Below the pieces are notes generated by a model. The model made no database searches and had not been told where the DNA came from. It worked only from the letters and a program-made list of their open reading frames with translations. This document shows positions 44,783-53,996 of a stretch of DNA of 64,000 bases, piece by piece (position 1 is the first letter of the stretch; the number at the start of each line of letters is the position of its first letter). A program made the translations under genes and the position numbers. Source of the DNA: JAUSIF01 sp963711595 (GTDB taxonomy: Bacteria > Pseudomonadota > Alphaproteobacteria > Rhizobiales > Xanthobacteraceae); NCBI GenBank assembly GCA_963711595.1, contig CAVQER010000001.1, positions 248,001 through 312,000 of the forward strand, written 5' to 3'.

Positions 44783-45156
44783 ATCATTCGCGCAACCTTT
44801 GCCTCTGCGGCGGCACGCTCGCACAACAAGCACGGACGGGAGGTCGAATAAAGCGTAGTTCCGGACAGATCCAGTTTTCCGAGCCGTCGCTGCGCATCGC
44901 GGATTGCCTCGCGTTCGGCGTGGGCCGTCGGATCGTTGCGGGTGACAACGCGGCTCGGCCCCCAGCCGACGATCTCTTCACCGTGCACGACAACCGCGCC
45001 ATAAGGTTGGTCGCCGGCCTTTTCAGCGTCAGCTTTCATCTTGAACGCGGCGGCGATGTAGGCGTTCGCTTGCGCGACCGCAGTCGCGGCGGTCGCGAGC
45101 GCTGCGGGGACCCCGGCGAGGATCCAAAAAGCGGTTCGGCGGCTGCAGAAGCTCAT
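44740..45156 (-). CDS. Tat-exported zinc nucleoside/cytidine-type deaminase
   Basis: A 138-residue deaminase with the zinc and catalytic motifs THAEREAI (HxE) and STSRPCLLCERA (PCxxC). The start MSFCSRRTAFWILAGVP carries a twin-arginine motif and hydrophobic stretch ending ATAVAQ, so it should be exported folded with zinc. It would deaminate a cytosine-, adenine- or guanine-type compound and release ammonia. The ATG sits one base after the crotonase stop (TGAAATG), so translation is coupled. Confidence 0.8.
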   Translation of the reverse strand: MSFCSRRTAFWILAGVPAALATAATAVAQANAYIAAAFKMKADAEKAGDQPYGAVVVHGEEIVGWGPSRVVTRNDPTAHAEREAIRDAQRRLGKLDLSGTTLYSTSRPCLLCERAAAEAKVARMIYGASAIDAGAPRL

Positions 45157-45157
45157 T

Positions 45158-45958
45158 TCAGATGTCGCGCTGATCGCCGTGCCGGCCCTTGCCGCCGGCA
45201 AAGCGCGCAGCACCCGCGGCGCCTTCCCGCTCGAACACGGGCGCAGAGTTATTCCATTCGGCATGCAAACCCTCTCGCTCGCTGAGACCTTCCTGTAAGC
45301 GGACCGAGCGGCGATCTGCGCGCAAGCACTCCTGCGGAAACTTCACGAGCTCTCGGGCAAGCGCTTCGGCCAACTCCCGGCTCTTCCCGTGCGGCACGAC
45401 TCGCTCGCAAAGTCCGATGCGCAGGCACTCATCCGCTTCCACCTTCCGTCCGGTGAGCACAAGGTCCAGCGCTCGGCCGCGGCCGACGAGACGCGGAAGC
45501 CGCACGGTGCCGCCGTCAATCAAGGGCACCCCCCATCGGCGGCAGTAGACGCCCATGTAAGCGGTCTCCTCCATGATTCGTACGTCGCACCAGAGGGCCA
45601 ACTCCATGCCGCCGGCCACCGCGGGCCCGGCGACCGCCGCGATCACCGGTTTCGATAGTTCGAGGCGAGTGGGTCCCATCGGACCGCGGGGGATTCCTTT
45701 GTCGTCATCGGGAAAATCGATGGTTGCGAGCGGATCGCTCTGGCCGAGCGTCGTAGCTGCCGCCTTGAGGTCGTAACCCGCGCAGAAGGCGCCGCCGGCC
45801 CCCCAAAAAACGGCGACGTTCTGGTTGGGATCGGCGTCGAAGGCGAGAAAGGCGTCCGTCAGCTTCTCCGCGGTCGGCGGATCGACGGCGTTGCGCGCCT
45901 CATTTCGCGACAGGATTACCGTGGTGACCGGACCGCTGCGCTCGACGAGCACGGACAT
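45158..45958 (-). CDS. Crotonase/enoyl-CoA hydratase family protein
   Basis: A 266-residue crotonase-fold protein with the oxyanion-hole segments AFCAGYDLKAAA and AVAGPAVAGGMELALWCD. The acidic residues typical of true enoyl-CoA hydratases are partly replaced (EETAYMGVYCRRWGVPL), so it may act on another acyl-CoA. The ATG at 45958 has a GGAGGAA site. It lies between the VOC gene and the deaminase on the same strand. Confidence 0.9.
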   Translation of the reverse strand: MSVLVERSGPVTTVILSRNEARNAVDPPTAEKLTDAFLAFDADPNQNVAVFWGAGGAFCAGYDLKAAATTLGQSDPLATIDFPDDDKGIPRGPMGPTRLELSKPVIAAVAGPAVAGGMELALWCDVRIMEETAYMGVYCRRWGVPLIDGGTVRLPRLVGRGRALDLVLTGRKVEADECLRIGLCERVVPHGKSRELAEALARELVKFPQECLRADRRSVRLQEGLSEREGLHAEWNNSAPVFEREGAAGAARFAGGKGRHGDQRDI

Positions 45959-45971
45959 TTGCAGTTCCTCC

Positions 45972-46059
45972 GTCATGCCCGGGCATGACCCGGGCATCCA
46001 TACCAATGCGAATCAGATTGAGAGGTCGCATGGATTGCCGGGTCAAGCCCGGCAATGAC
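45972..46059. repeat. Double-hairpin repeat element, copy 1
   Basis: An 88-base inverted unit whose two arms (GTCATGCCCGGG ... and ... CCCGGCAATGAC) pair with each other, while each arm also folds by itself (TGCCCGGG-CATGA-CCCGGGCA and TTGCCGGG-TCAAG-CCCGGCAA). A second copy with different arm bases lies at 55909-55995. It separates the VOC and crotonase genes, next to the crotonase ribosome site. Confidence 0.75.
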
Positions 46060-46064
46060 AGACC

Positions 46065-46445
46065 TTAGCTCTCGGCCTGCAGAAACGTTACCGCCTCGAT
46101 GCGGTTTCCATCGGGATCTCGAACGAAAGCCGCGTAGTAGGTCTCGTGATAGTGGCTGCGCAATCCGGGGGCGCCATCGGACTTGCCGCCGGCCGCAAGG
46201 GCTGCCGCGTGAAAGCGATCGACCGCCGTTCGGTCGCGCCCGCGCAGGCAAACATGCGAACCCGTGTCCGCGTCGATGTTCGCATTCGGGCGATGATTCA
46301 ACCACAGCTCCGGATACTTCTTGCCGAAGCCGACCGTTGTCGGATCATTGCGCAGCCTCTCGTAGCCGAGCGGCGCGAGGGCCTCAGCGTAAAAGCGCGC
46401 GCTCGCAGCGAGGTCGCGGACCGTGATTGAGACGTGGTCGATCAT
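46065..46445 (-). CDS. VOC family (glyoxalase-like) protein
   Basis: A 126-residue single vicinal-oxygen-chelate domain: MIDHVSITVRDLAASARFY at the start with a metal-ligand His, and AAFVRDPDGNRIEAV near the end with a ligand Glu. Substrate unknown. Its ATG overlaps the cimA stop by one base (TAATG), so it is translated after cimA in one transcript. Confidence 0.92.
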   Translation of the reverse strand: MIDHVSITVRDLAASARFYAEALAPLGYERLRNDPTTVGFGKKYPELWLNHRPNANIDADTGSHVCLRGRDRTAVDRFHAAALAAGGKSDGAPGLRSHYHETYYAAFVRDPDGNRIEAVTFLQAES

Positions 46446-48040
46446 TAGGCCGGCGCGTTCGATTTGAACAATTTCCAGGTGATCGAGTCGACCAGCGCCT
46501 GGAACGACGCGTCGATAATATTGGGAGACACGCCCACGGTAGTCCAGCGCTCGCCGGTCTCGTCCTCGCTCTCGATCAGCACACGGGTGACCGCGCCCGT
46601 GCCGCCGTCGAGGATACGTACGCGATAATCGATGAGGTTGAGGCCCGCGATGAATGGCTGATACTTGCCGAGATCCTTACGGAGCGCGACGTCGAGCGCG
46701 TTGACCGGGCCGTTGCCTTCGGCGGCGGAGATCATCGTCTTGCCGTCCACCTTCACTTTCACAACGGCCATCGACACGGTGACGCGCTTGCCGACCGCGT
46801 TGTAGCGCTGCTCGACGCTGATATCGAACTGCTCCACGTCGAAATATTCCGGCACCTTGCCGAGCAGGCGGCGCGCGAGCAGCGCAAACGAAGCGTCAGC
46901 TGCCTCGTAGGCGTAGCCCTTGGCCTCCCGCTCTTTGACCTCCTCAAGGAGCCGCATGATGCGCGGGTCGTTCTTGTCGACGGTAACACCGATCCGTTCG
47001 AGCTCGGCCAGCACGTTGGAGCGACCCGACTGGTCGGAGACAAGAAGCTTGCGTCGATTGCCGACAAATTCAGGAGCCACGTGCTCGTAGGTCGCCGGAT
47101 TCTTCATGATCGCGGACGCGTGGATTCCGGTCTTCGTCGTGAACGCGGAGTCGCCGACGTAAGGCGCGTGACGATCCGGCGCGCGATTGAGCATTTCATC
47201 GAGCGTGCGAGAAACCTGCGCGATGTGCGCGAGGGCGTCGGGCTTCACGTTGATGTCGAAGCGACTGGCGAAATCCGGCTTCAGCATCAGCGTAGGGATG
47301 ATGGAACAGAGATTGGCGTTTCCGCAGCGTTCCCCCACCCCGTTCAACGTACCCTGAATCTGGCGCGCGCCCGCGCGAACTGCCGCCAGCGAATTCGCGA
47401 CGGCTTGTTCGGTGTCGTTATGCGCGTGGATGCCGACATGGTCGCCGGGAATCTGCTTCACGACCTCACCGACGATCTGCTCGACCTCGTGGGGCAGCGT
47501 GCCGCCGTTCGTATCGCAGAGGACCACCCAGCGCGCGCCGGCATCGTAGGCGGCCTTGGCACAGGCGAGCGCGAACTTCGGATCTTCCCTGTAGCCGTCG
47601 AAGAAGTGCTCACAGTCGATCAACACCTCGCGGCCGGTGGCCTTGGCCGCCGCAACCAATTCCTTGATCGACGCCAGATTTTCTTCCGGCGTCGTCTCAA
47701 GCGCCACCTTCACCTGGAACGCCGAGCTTTTCGCGACAAGGCAGATCGCGTCAGCTTTGGCCGCGAGTACCTGCGCGAGACCGGGATCGTTCGATGCGGA
47801 GCGGCCCGGCCGTTTCGTCATACCGAACGCCGTGAACTTCGCTTTCGTGTTGCGCTTTTCCGCGAACAGTCTTGTGTCGGTCGGGTTGGCACCGGGATAA
47901 CCGGCTTCGACGTAATCGACGCCGAGATCGTCGAGCAGCTGCGTGACCTTGAGCTTGTCGGCGAGCGTGAAGTCGACGCCGTGCATTTGCGCGCCGTCGC
48001 GCAGCGTTGTGTCAAAAAGATACAGGCGTTCCTTGCTCAT
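46445..48040 (-). CDS. cimA: Citramalate synthase
   Basis: A 531-residue member of the LeuA/CimA family. The aldolase-like domain begins LFDTTLRDGAQMHGVDF and contains GIHAHNDTEQAVANSLAA and GTLNGVGERCGNANL; a C-terminal LeuA-type regulatory domain follows (SAAEGNGPVNALDVALR). It condenses acetyl-CoA and pyruvate to citramalate, the threonine-independent route to 2-oxobutyrate for isoleucine. Length and DTTLRDG context fit CimA rather than isopropylmalate synthase. Upstream gene is cysS. Confidence 0.94.
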   Translation of the reverse strand: MSKERLYLFDTTLRDGAQMHGVDFTLADKLKVTQLLDDLGVDYVEAGYPGANPTDTRLFAEKRNTKAKFTAFGMTKRPGRSASNDPGLAQVLAAKADAICLVAKSSAFQVKVALETTPEENLASIKELVAAAKATGREVLIDCEHFFDGYREDPKFALACAKAAYDAGARWVVLCDTNGGTLPHEVEQIVGEVVKQIPGDHVGIHAHNDTEQAVANSLAAVRAGARQIQGTLNGVGERCGNANLCSIIPTLMLKPDFASRFDINVKPDALAHIAQVSRTLDEMLNRAPDRHAPYVGDSAFTTKTGIHASAIMKNPATYEHVAPEFVGNRRKLLVSDQSGRSNVLAELERIGVTVDKNDPRIMRLLEEVKEREAKGYAYEAADASFALLARRLLGKVPEYFDVEQFDISVEQRYNAVGKRVTVSMAVVKVKVDGKTMISAAEGNGPVNALDVALRKDLGKYQPFIAGLNLIDYRVRILDGGTGAVTRVLIESEDETGERWTTVGVSPNIIDASFQALVDSITWKLFKSNAPA

Positions 48041-48143
48041 CGACGTGCTCCGGCCGCGAAAACGAAAGCCGTTTCAGTTACTTCTGCGCAGCCCTCGGCG
48101 AAAAGATTCAGGGACTTCAGAAATCGATTCAAGCGGAAGGCAG

Positions 48144-49587
48144 TCATCGTGCGACCTCCCAGGTCGTCGTGCCGTCCTTGTTGTCCTTCAACACGACGCC
48201 CATCGCGGCGAGTTCGTCGCGAATACGGTCCAACTCCTTAAAGTTCTTGGCTTTGCGGGCGGCGTTGCGGGCGGCGATCGACGCCTCAATCTGCTTCCTG
48301 TCTTCATCGGCTAGGAGCTCGCCGGCCGCCCGTCCAATCCCTGCCAAATCCTTCCACGAATTTAGCGAGTGGGAGAAAATCCCAAGGAACTTTCCGGCTT
48401 GATGCAGCGCTTGGGCAGCACTGAACTCGCCTTTTCTTGCGATCTCTGCAAGTTGGTGCATTTCCGCGATGGCGTGCGGAGTATTTAAGTCGTCGGACAA
48501 GACGGAAAGGAATCTGTCTGGGGGAGCGTCGTCTGAACTGAAAGATGTGTGGTGACGAGCCAACACATTTGCCCAAGTCAGGACAGTCTGATCTGCGTCT
48601 TCAAGTCCTCTAACCGTCCAATCCAACGGTTGACGGTAGTGCGTTCGCAGCATCGCCAAGCGAAGTGCGTGCCCGTCCCAAGATCTTCCACCAAACTTTC
48701 GACTAGTCAGCAAATCTCGGATGGTGACGAAGTTACCCGCGGACTTCGCCATCTTCTCCCCTTCTACCTGGAGAAAACCGTTGTGCATCCAGACCTGCGC
48801 CATCATCGGCGTGTGAAATGCGCAGCGCGATTGGGCGATCTCGTTCTCGTGGTGCGGAAAAACGAGATCGATACCGCCGCCATGGATGTCGAACGTCTCG
48901 CCGAGATGCTTCCAGCTCATGGCCGAGCACTCGAGGTGCCATCCCGGGCGGCCCGGAGTTCTTGATACCGCCCGGTGACGGCCACGCCGGCTCACCGGGC
49001 TTCGAAGGTTTCCACAATACGAAGTCCATCGGGTCCCGCTTGTACGGTGCGACCTCGACGCGGGCGCCGGCGATCATCTCGTCGAGCGTGCGGTTGGACA
49101 ACTTGCCGTAGTCCTTCATCGCAGCGACGTGGAAGAGCGCATGGTCCTGCGCGACATAGGCGCAACCGTGCGCGATGAGCCTATCGACGAGCTGCTTCAT
49201 CTCCTCGATGTGCTCGGTCGCGCGCGGCTCGACATCGGGCTTCAGGCACCCAAGCGCGGCCACGTCCTCGTGGAATTGGCGCTCGGTGGTCTCCGTGACC
49301 TTCCGGATCGCGTCATTGAGCGGGAGGTCGGGATACTCCTCCGCTGCGCGCGCATTAATCTTGTCGTCCACGTCCGTGATGTTGCGGACGTATTTTACGT
49401 GCTCGGCGCCGTACAGCTGGCGCAGCAAGCGATAGAGCACGTCAAATACGATGACCGGGCGCGCGTTGCCGATGTGCGCGAAGTCGTAGACGGTCGGTCC
49501 GCACGCGTACATGCGGACGCGCGCGGGATCGATGGGCCGGAACGGCTCCTTCCTGCGCGTCAGCGTGTTGTAGAGCTTCAATTCCAT
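48144..49587 (-). CDS. cysS: Cysteinyl-tRNA synthetase, frameshifted as read
   Basis: Two frames restore a 480-residue class I synthetase that charges tRNA-Cys. Frame 1 (from 49587) has the zinc Cys and HIGH-type motif in YACGPTVYDFAHIGNARP; frame 2 has GRPGWHLECSAMS, the His/Glu zinc ligands near PHHENEIAQS and the KMSKS-like KMAKSAGN. The break lies near 48950, where GG replaces G. Because cysS is normally essential and single-copy, and sequence is conserved right up to the break on both sides, an assembly error is the likeliest cause. Confidence 0.93.
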
Positions 49588-50020
49588 AACGTCCCTATGC
49601 CCCGCGGGCCGGAACGTTCGTCTCTGAAATGTCGAGATAGAACGGCCTGCCCGCGCCCTCTCAGGCGCAGATAATCTCGCGGCAAATGCCGAAGAAAATG
49701 TTGCAGGCGGCCGTATTCATGGCCGCAACATGCGGCTCAGGGGTCGCACGGTCAAGGCGGCCGCCGCACGGGTGCGACGGGCGGGCAACAGGCGCCCAGA
49801 AAGCGCCCTCTTCCACAGGCACCCGAATTGACCCGGCTGCCTGCCTGCCGCACAGGGAAAGGCGCGGGGCAGAGCGGTTTTCGTCCAATTCGGAGGAACG
49901 AAGGCTGCTCCTGTTTGTTCTGGGCCCGCGTCATTCGACGCAGCCTTCCCGGCCTTAACGCCCGATCAACCATCGGGGGCGCACCTTGTCCGTGGGGATG
50001 AGCCCGTGGGGACCTTGAAA
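49588..50020. other. Intergenic region between cysS and the small secreted protein
   Basis: This 433-base gap is flanked by divergent genes and holds no gene I can support. An imperfect inverted repeat lies at 49698-49731 (arms ending ATGTTGC and GCAACAT). It should contain promoters for both neighbours. Confidence 0.5.
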
Positions 50021-50332
50021 ATGCCGAGCTTGCGTCGTGTCGCCTATCTCACTGCATTCCTCGCGCTCTCAGCGCCCGCGCAAGCGGAAACGCAAATCTT
50101 CGTCGTAAGCGGATCCGATGGGTACGGAATTGACCGCTGCCTCGCGTCCGGCGAAAGCTGCGGTCAAGCCGCTGCGGCCGCGCTCTGCCGCGCCAGACAA
50201 TACGCCCAGGCCGTCACCTTCGGCCGCATCGATCCGAATGAAATCACAGGCGGCAAGGCGGCCAGCGCGACCCTCGCGCGCTGCGAAGGATCCGGTTGCC
50301 CGGAGACCGTCGCGATTACCTGCTCGCGCTGA
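50021..50332 (+). CDS. Small secreted cysteine-containing protein, unknown function
   Basis: A 103-residue protein with a Sec leader (ALSAPAQAE) and six cysteines in the mature part (DRCLASGESCGQ, ALCRAR, ARCEGSGCPE, ITCSR), suggesting disulfides in the periplasm. No family recognised. The ATG at 50021 follows a GGGGA site. It converges on the porin-like gene with a strong hairpin between. Confidence 0.65.
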   Translation: MPSLRRVAYLTAFLALSAPAQAETQIFVVSGSDGYGIDRCLASGESCGQAAAAALCRARQYAQAVTFGRIDPNEITGGKAASATLARCEGSGCPETVAITCSR

Positions 50333-50353
50333 ACCCACGGCGCAGAAAAGAAA

Positions 50354-50379
50354 ACGGGCGGCGCCGAAGCGCCGCCCGT
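50354..50379 (-). terminator. Rho-independent terminator of the TIGR02001-like gene
   Basis: Perfect 11-base arms ACGGGCGGCGC and complement enclose a 4-base loop. On the minus strand the stem is followed by TTTTCTTTT, the classic U-tract. It can also stop the convergent small-protein gene. Confidence 0.8.
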
Positions 50380-50404
50380 CTGGTATCTCGTCAGACGTCG
50401 ATAC

Positions 50405-51352
50405 TTACCGCGACCAAGTGTTGTCGAACTTGAGCGTGGCGATGTAGGCGTCCTTGCACCAGCCCGACGCCGGGTTCGCCGCGGCAATCAGCAGGAACGA
50501 GCTGCACCCTGTGCGACCCTGATCGGTGCCGTGATAGCGCAGGTCGAGCGTGACCGTCTTGTACGTGAACGCGAGGCCGGCGTTCCAGTACGTGTAGTCG
50601 GGGTTCACCGGACCGATGCCGTTGGAAAGGCCCGCCGCGATGAAACCGTTATCCTTCAGCCACCAATGCCCGAGCTCGCCCGAGGCGACCGCTTTCCAAT
50701 CGTCCTTCTGATAGAACGTGTATGCGGCGGTCAGCGAGCCGTAGAGCCCGCGCGCCTTGGCTGACGTTGCGAAGCCGCCAGCCAGATTTCCGAACGACTC
50801 GCTGTAATTCAGGACGTCAGGTGAATAGAAGATGTTGGCGCCGACAGTGAAAATGTCGGTAACGGCATAGGTGCCCTTCCAATAGACTTCCCAGAAGTCG
50901 CTGTCGTTGGTGAAGCCGTTGAAGGCCTCGCCCGGGTAGTAGTAGTAGATCAAGCCGATATCGACTCCGAACTTGTCCCAGCTCTTGCGCCAGCCGCCGG
51001 TGAAATCGATTTCCGCGGACGGATCGGTGAACGCGAACGGCCCCGCCGGGCCCGGCCACTCGACGCGCCAACCGGCAACGCCGAGATAGAATTGGCCCAT
51101 CGGATTGTTGATCCGGGCTTCCAGATACCCACCGAACGACCAGTCGCGATTGGATTGCGACACGCCGCGGAAATTGTAATCCGTCGAGATGCTGGCGCCG
51201 TAAGCGAGTTCAAAAACCGGCGGGGGCGGCGTGACCGCCTTCATCGGCGCCTTGGTGATGACCGGCGCGTCGGCCGCGAGCGTTGGGCCAGCGATGAGCA
51301 GCGCGAGGGAAGCTGCGCTGACGATCGCGATGTTCTTGGTCTTGCCCCTCAT
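50405..51352 (-). CDS. TIGR02001 (Gcw_chp) family outer-membrane-like protein
   Basis: A 315-residue beta-rich exported protein with a Sec leader (LALLIAGPTLAADAP). The body opens with ELAYGASISTDYNFRGVSQS, the hallmark of the TIGR02001 family, and has regular aromatic beta strands (VDIGLIYYYYPGEAF, GLYGSLTAAYTFYQ) with a C-terminal ...FDNTWSR. It is likely an outer-membrane barrel of unknown cargo. Followed by a strong terminator. Confidence 0.85.
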   Translation of the reverse strand: MRGKTKNIAIVSAASLALLIAGPTLAADAPVITKAPMKAVTPPPPVFELAYGASISTDYNFRGVSQSNRDWSFGGYLEARINNPMGQFYLGVAGWRVEWPGPAGPFAFTDPSAEIDFTGGWRKSWDKFGVDIGLIYYYYPGEAFNGFTNDSDFWEVYWKGTYAVTDIFTVGANIFYSPDVLNYSESFGNLAGGFATSAKARGLYGSLTAAYTFYQKDDWKAVASGELGHWWLKDNGFIAAGLSNGIGPVNPDYTYWNAGLAFTYKTVTLDLRYHGTDQGRTGCSSFLLIAAANPASGWCKDAYIATLKFDNTWSR

Positions 51353-51563
51353 GGAAAACCCCTTTTTTGCTCCGCCCCTGGCGCCGGTCCCGAACGACTC
51401 GGCGACGGCAGCGGTTGAACCCCATGTTCGGAAACGAAAATCGGCGGGAATCCCTTGCGCGGCAACGATACAATTTCGGCAACGTGCCTAAACCGTGTGC
51501 AATTGTGACTAAGTCCACAATGATTTCGTCGTGCGTGACAAAAATGACACGTCGGCGGGGCGC

Positions 51564-52610
51564 TCAGCGAACTTCTTGGGGGGCTTGAAGGACCATTTCA
51601 CCCGCGCGGATTGCAAGCCCCGAACGGCTCGCCTCTTCGATCGCGCGACGGACGTGCTGGCGCACCTGGTCATTAGACAAAAACAGGTCGTGGTTGATTC
51701 CGCTTCCGGCGAACTGGGAGGCGTCGATCACACGAAGCCCCAATGCCTCCAGTTGCTGCTTCTCGGCGGTGCCGACCCGGGCGATGCCCCCTGCAAGCTT
51801 GTTGACGATGCCGAGCGCCCGGTCGTTCGCCGCTGTCAACACCGTGATGCGCTGGGCCATCCCGCCGATGCGGCGAACCGTTGAGGAAAAAACGTCGATG
51901 TCTATGTCAGGTGCGGCGAGGACGATCGCGCCGAACTTGAGCGCGGCTCCCTCGCCCATGCGCGAGTGCAGTTGGCGCAGCGCCTCCACCGAAAGCATCG
52001 TCCCCATCGAGTGCGCCACCAGGTGAATGTTGTTCACGGCGGGATGCTGGATCAACTCAACCAGCATGCTTTCGAACGCATCGCGCGACCACATCGCGCT
52101 CTCGCGATCGTAGATGTAGTCGAGCAGCGCGCTCTTGGACGGCCAGGTGAACAGAATCGTCTCGCCACGGAATTTCACGCTGTCGGCTAGACGCGCGGCA
52201 TCGAGCGTCGCCTGCTCGAAGCTCTGATTGAAGCCGTGCACGTAGACGAGGACGTCACGGCGCCCGCCCGACTCGGCCCATTGCAGCCCGTTCGGGAGCA
52301 TTTCGACGGAGGCGATGCCCCAGTCGCCAAGCCCTACAGAAGCCAGTGAGAACGCCCGTGTATCATGGGGAGATGCGAGCTTGACCTGCGCGACACTCGG
52401 TTTCTTTGCACGCTCGGTCCCGAACCACGGGCGGGAACTTGCGCCTTTCACCGCCGTGCGCGTGGTGAAGACCGTGACGCGCGGATCCTGAGCCACCGAG
52501 GAAACATCGGACGGGAGCAAGCGGTCGCCGGCCATCCCGGCGCAGCCGGCGATCGCACCGACCAAGAGCAGTGAGGCGAGCAGCGCGCGTAGGCGCGGAA
52601 CGGCGCACAT
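51564..52610 (-). CDS. DUF900-family alpha/beta hydrolase lipoprotein
   Basis: A 348-residue protein with a lipobox (LLVGAIAGC, Cys near 22) and an alpha/beta hydrolase domain: VLVYVHGFNQSFEQA (oxyanion strand) and HLVAHSMGTMLSVEAL with the nucleophile Ser, plus a late His in GINHDLF. DUF900 hydrolases of this type are exported and their substrates are unknown. The ATG at 52610 gives the best signal peptide; an ATG at 52655 with better upstream purines would add 15 residues. Confidence 0.85.
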   Translation of the reverse strand: MCAVPRLRALLASLLLVGAIAGCAGMAGDRLLPSDVSSVAQDPRVTVFTTRTAVKGASSRPWFGTERAKKPSVAQVKLASPHDTRAFSLASVGLGDWGIASVEMLPNGLQWAESGGRRDVLVYVHGFNQSFEQATLDAARLADSVKFRGETILFTWPSKSALLDYIYDRESAMWSRDAFESMLVELIQHPAVNNIHLVAHSMGTMLSVEALRQLHSRMGEGAALKFGAIVLAAPDIDIDVFSSTVRRIGGMAQRITVLTAANDRALGIVNKLAGGIARVGTAEKQQLEALGLRVIDASQFAGSGINHDLFLSNDQVRQHVRRAIEEASRSGLAIRAGEMVLQAPQEVR

Positions 52611-52788
52611 CGGCGAGCCCGCATCACGAGGCGCGGAGTTGATCCCTCGACCCATTGGAAAGTCCCAAAGGAGCGATTGGACGCGGATCGCGGCGACAAC
52701 GTGGCCGCGCTCCAGGATGGAACCCGACAAAAAAGGCGCGCACCCTGCGGCGCGCGCCGATTTGCTGATATTCAGGCGGAACTTGAAC

Positions 52789-53253
52789 TTAGAATTCCTT
52801 ACCCATCCGCGCATCCACCGACATCGAACCACCGCCTCTGATGGCGAAAAGCAGCATGACCGCCGCCCACATCAGCGGATATTCGATGCCGCCACCCTGC
52901 ACGCTGAACCAGAATCCGAAGCGCGAGTGAAAGTGCGTGACGAGCAGCATCTCTATCAGCCCGATCACCGCCACCGGCCGCGTAAAGAGTCCGATTGCGA
53001 GCAGCACCCCGCCGACGATTTCGAACGTCGCGAGCGTGGGTGCCCAGAACGATCCGGGCGAGTAACCGGTCTTGTCCAAGAAACCCGTGACCCCGGTCAA
53101 GCCCGGCCCACCCAAGTATCCAAGCTTCCAGAGTCCGTGAGCCGCCAACAACAATCCCGAGCCGACTCGCAGGACGACCCAGACCCATTCCCATAGCGAT
53201 TTATAAAATCCGGCGAGTGCAGGCACGTACAGGCGCGACGATTTTGGTGACAT
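52789..53253 (-). CDS. DoxX family membrane protein (copy 1)
   Basis: A 154-residue protein with four membrane helices and DoxX landmarks LLAAHGLWKLGYLG and EIVGGVLLAIGLFTRPVAV. DoxX-like proteins are linked to thiosulfate or quinone redox and envelope stress, but most members lack a tested role. It shares its plan, including the ending GGGSMSVDARMGKEF, with the copy 75 bases upstream. Confidence 0.9.
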   Translation of the reverse strand: MSPKSSRLYVPALAGFYKSLWEWVWVVLRVGSGLLLAAHGLWKLGYLGGPGLTGVTGFLDKTGYSPGSFWAPTLATFEIVGGVLLAIGLFTRPVAVIGLIEMLLVTHFHSRFGFWFSVQGGGIEYPLMWAAVMLLFAIRGGGSMSVDARMGKEF

Positions 53254-53327
53254 GATCGACCCCCTCGGTTGATGGGCGGGGTCACTCGCCTCCCGCGAAC
53301 ACCGCCCAAACGTGGTTCAGCGCAGAC

Positions 53328-53780
53328 TCAGAACTCTCGGCCCAGCTTTCGATCGAGCGAATACGGACCGCCGCCGCGAAACAGGAAGAAGATGTAGACG
53401 ATGAGCAGCACGAAGGAGTAGCGCGCGCCCGCCGTGCCGCGGTTGGCGAAGTCGACATAGACAACGTTGATGAACTCGACGATCAGGACGGCAGCCGCTA
53501 GGCGCGTAAAGAGACCGAGGGCGAGGAATGTGCCGCCGACGATCTCGGCCAGGATGATCACGTAGGCCCAAAAAATTCCGGGGTAGTAGCCGCTCTTTTC
53601 GAGGCCACCCGCCACGCCGGCGGGACTACCGGATCCAAGAATCCCGATCTTCGGCAACCCATGCTGGAGCGGAAGGATCAGTCCCGCGACGACGCGCAGA
53701 AGAAGCTCCGCGAAGTCCGACCAAGCGCTATAAAACTTTCCCAGCGCAGGAAAAATCAGCCGCGTGTTTCCGTCCGCCAT
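53328..53780 (-). CDS. DoxX family membrane protein (copy 2)
   Basis: A 150-residue paralog of the downstream DoxX gene: LILPLQHGLPKIGILG, EIVGGTFLALGLFTRLAAAV and the ending GGGPYSLDRKLGREF line up throughout. The two probably form one transcript and may form a hetero-oligomer in the inner membrane. A Lys/Arg-poor N-terminus (MADGNTRLIFPALGKFYSAW) precedes the first helix. Confidence 0.9.
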   Translation of the reverse strand: MADGNTRLIFPALGKFYSAWSDFAELLLRVVAGLILPLQHGLPKIGILGSGSPAGVAGGLEKSGYYPGIFWAYVIILAEIVGGTFLALGLFTRLAAAVLIVEFINVVYVDFANRGTAGARYSFVLLIVYIFFLFRGGGPYSLDRKLGREF

Positions 53781-53996
53781 TTCCTCCCCCTTGTGCCGGC
53801 ACCCGTTCGCGGACCGGCGTCCTCTGGACCGTTGAATCGCAGCCCTTGAACTAAAGTAGCATAGGTTGATCTCGCGCCGGTCGGCAAGCGCCGATCGACG
53901 GATCGAGAACCCCGTGTGCTGACGACTAGTCCGACCTTCCGCGAACCGAATTCGGTGCTATCAACTCGTCGGTCCTAAGGACCGAGGAGGTCGCGC

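Noticed and set aside
49661..49888. A 75-residue frame on the minus strand upstream of cysS ending FGICREIICA.
   Set aside because: It has no ribosome site, mixed composition and no recognisable domain; the stretch is better read as a promoter-bearing gap.
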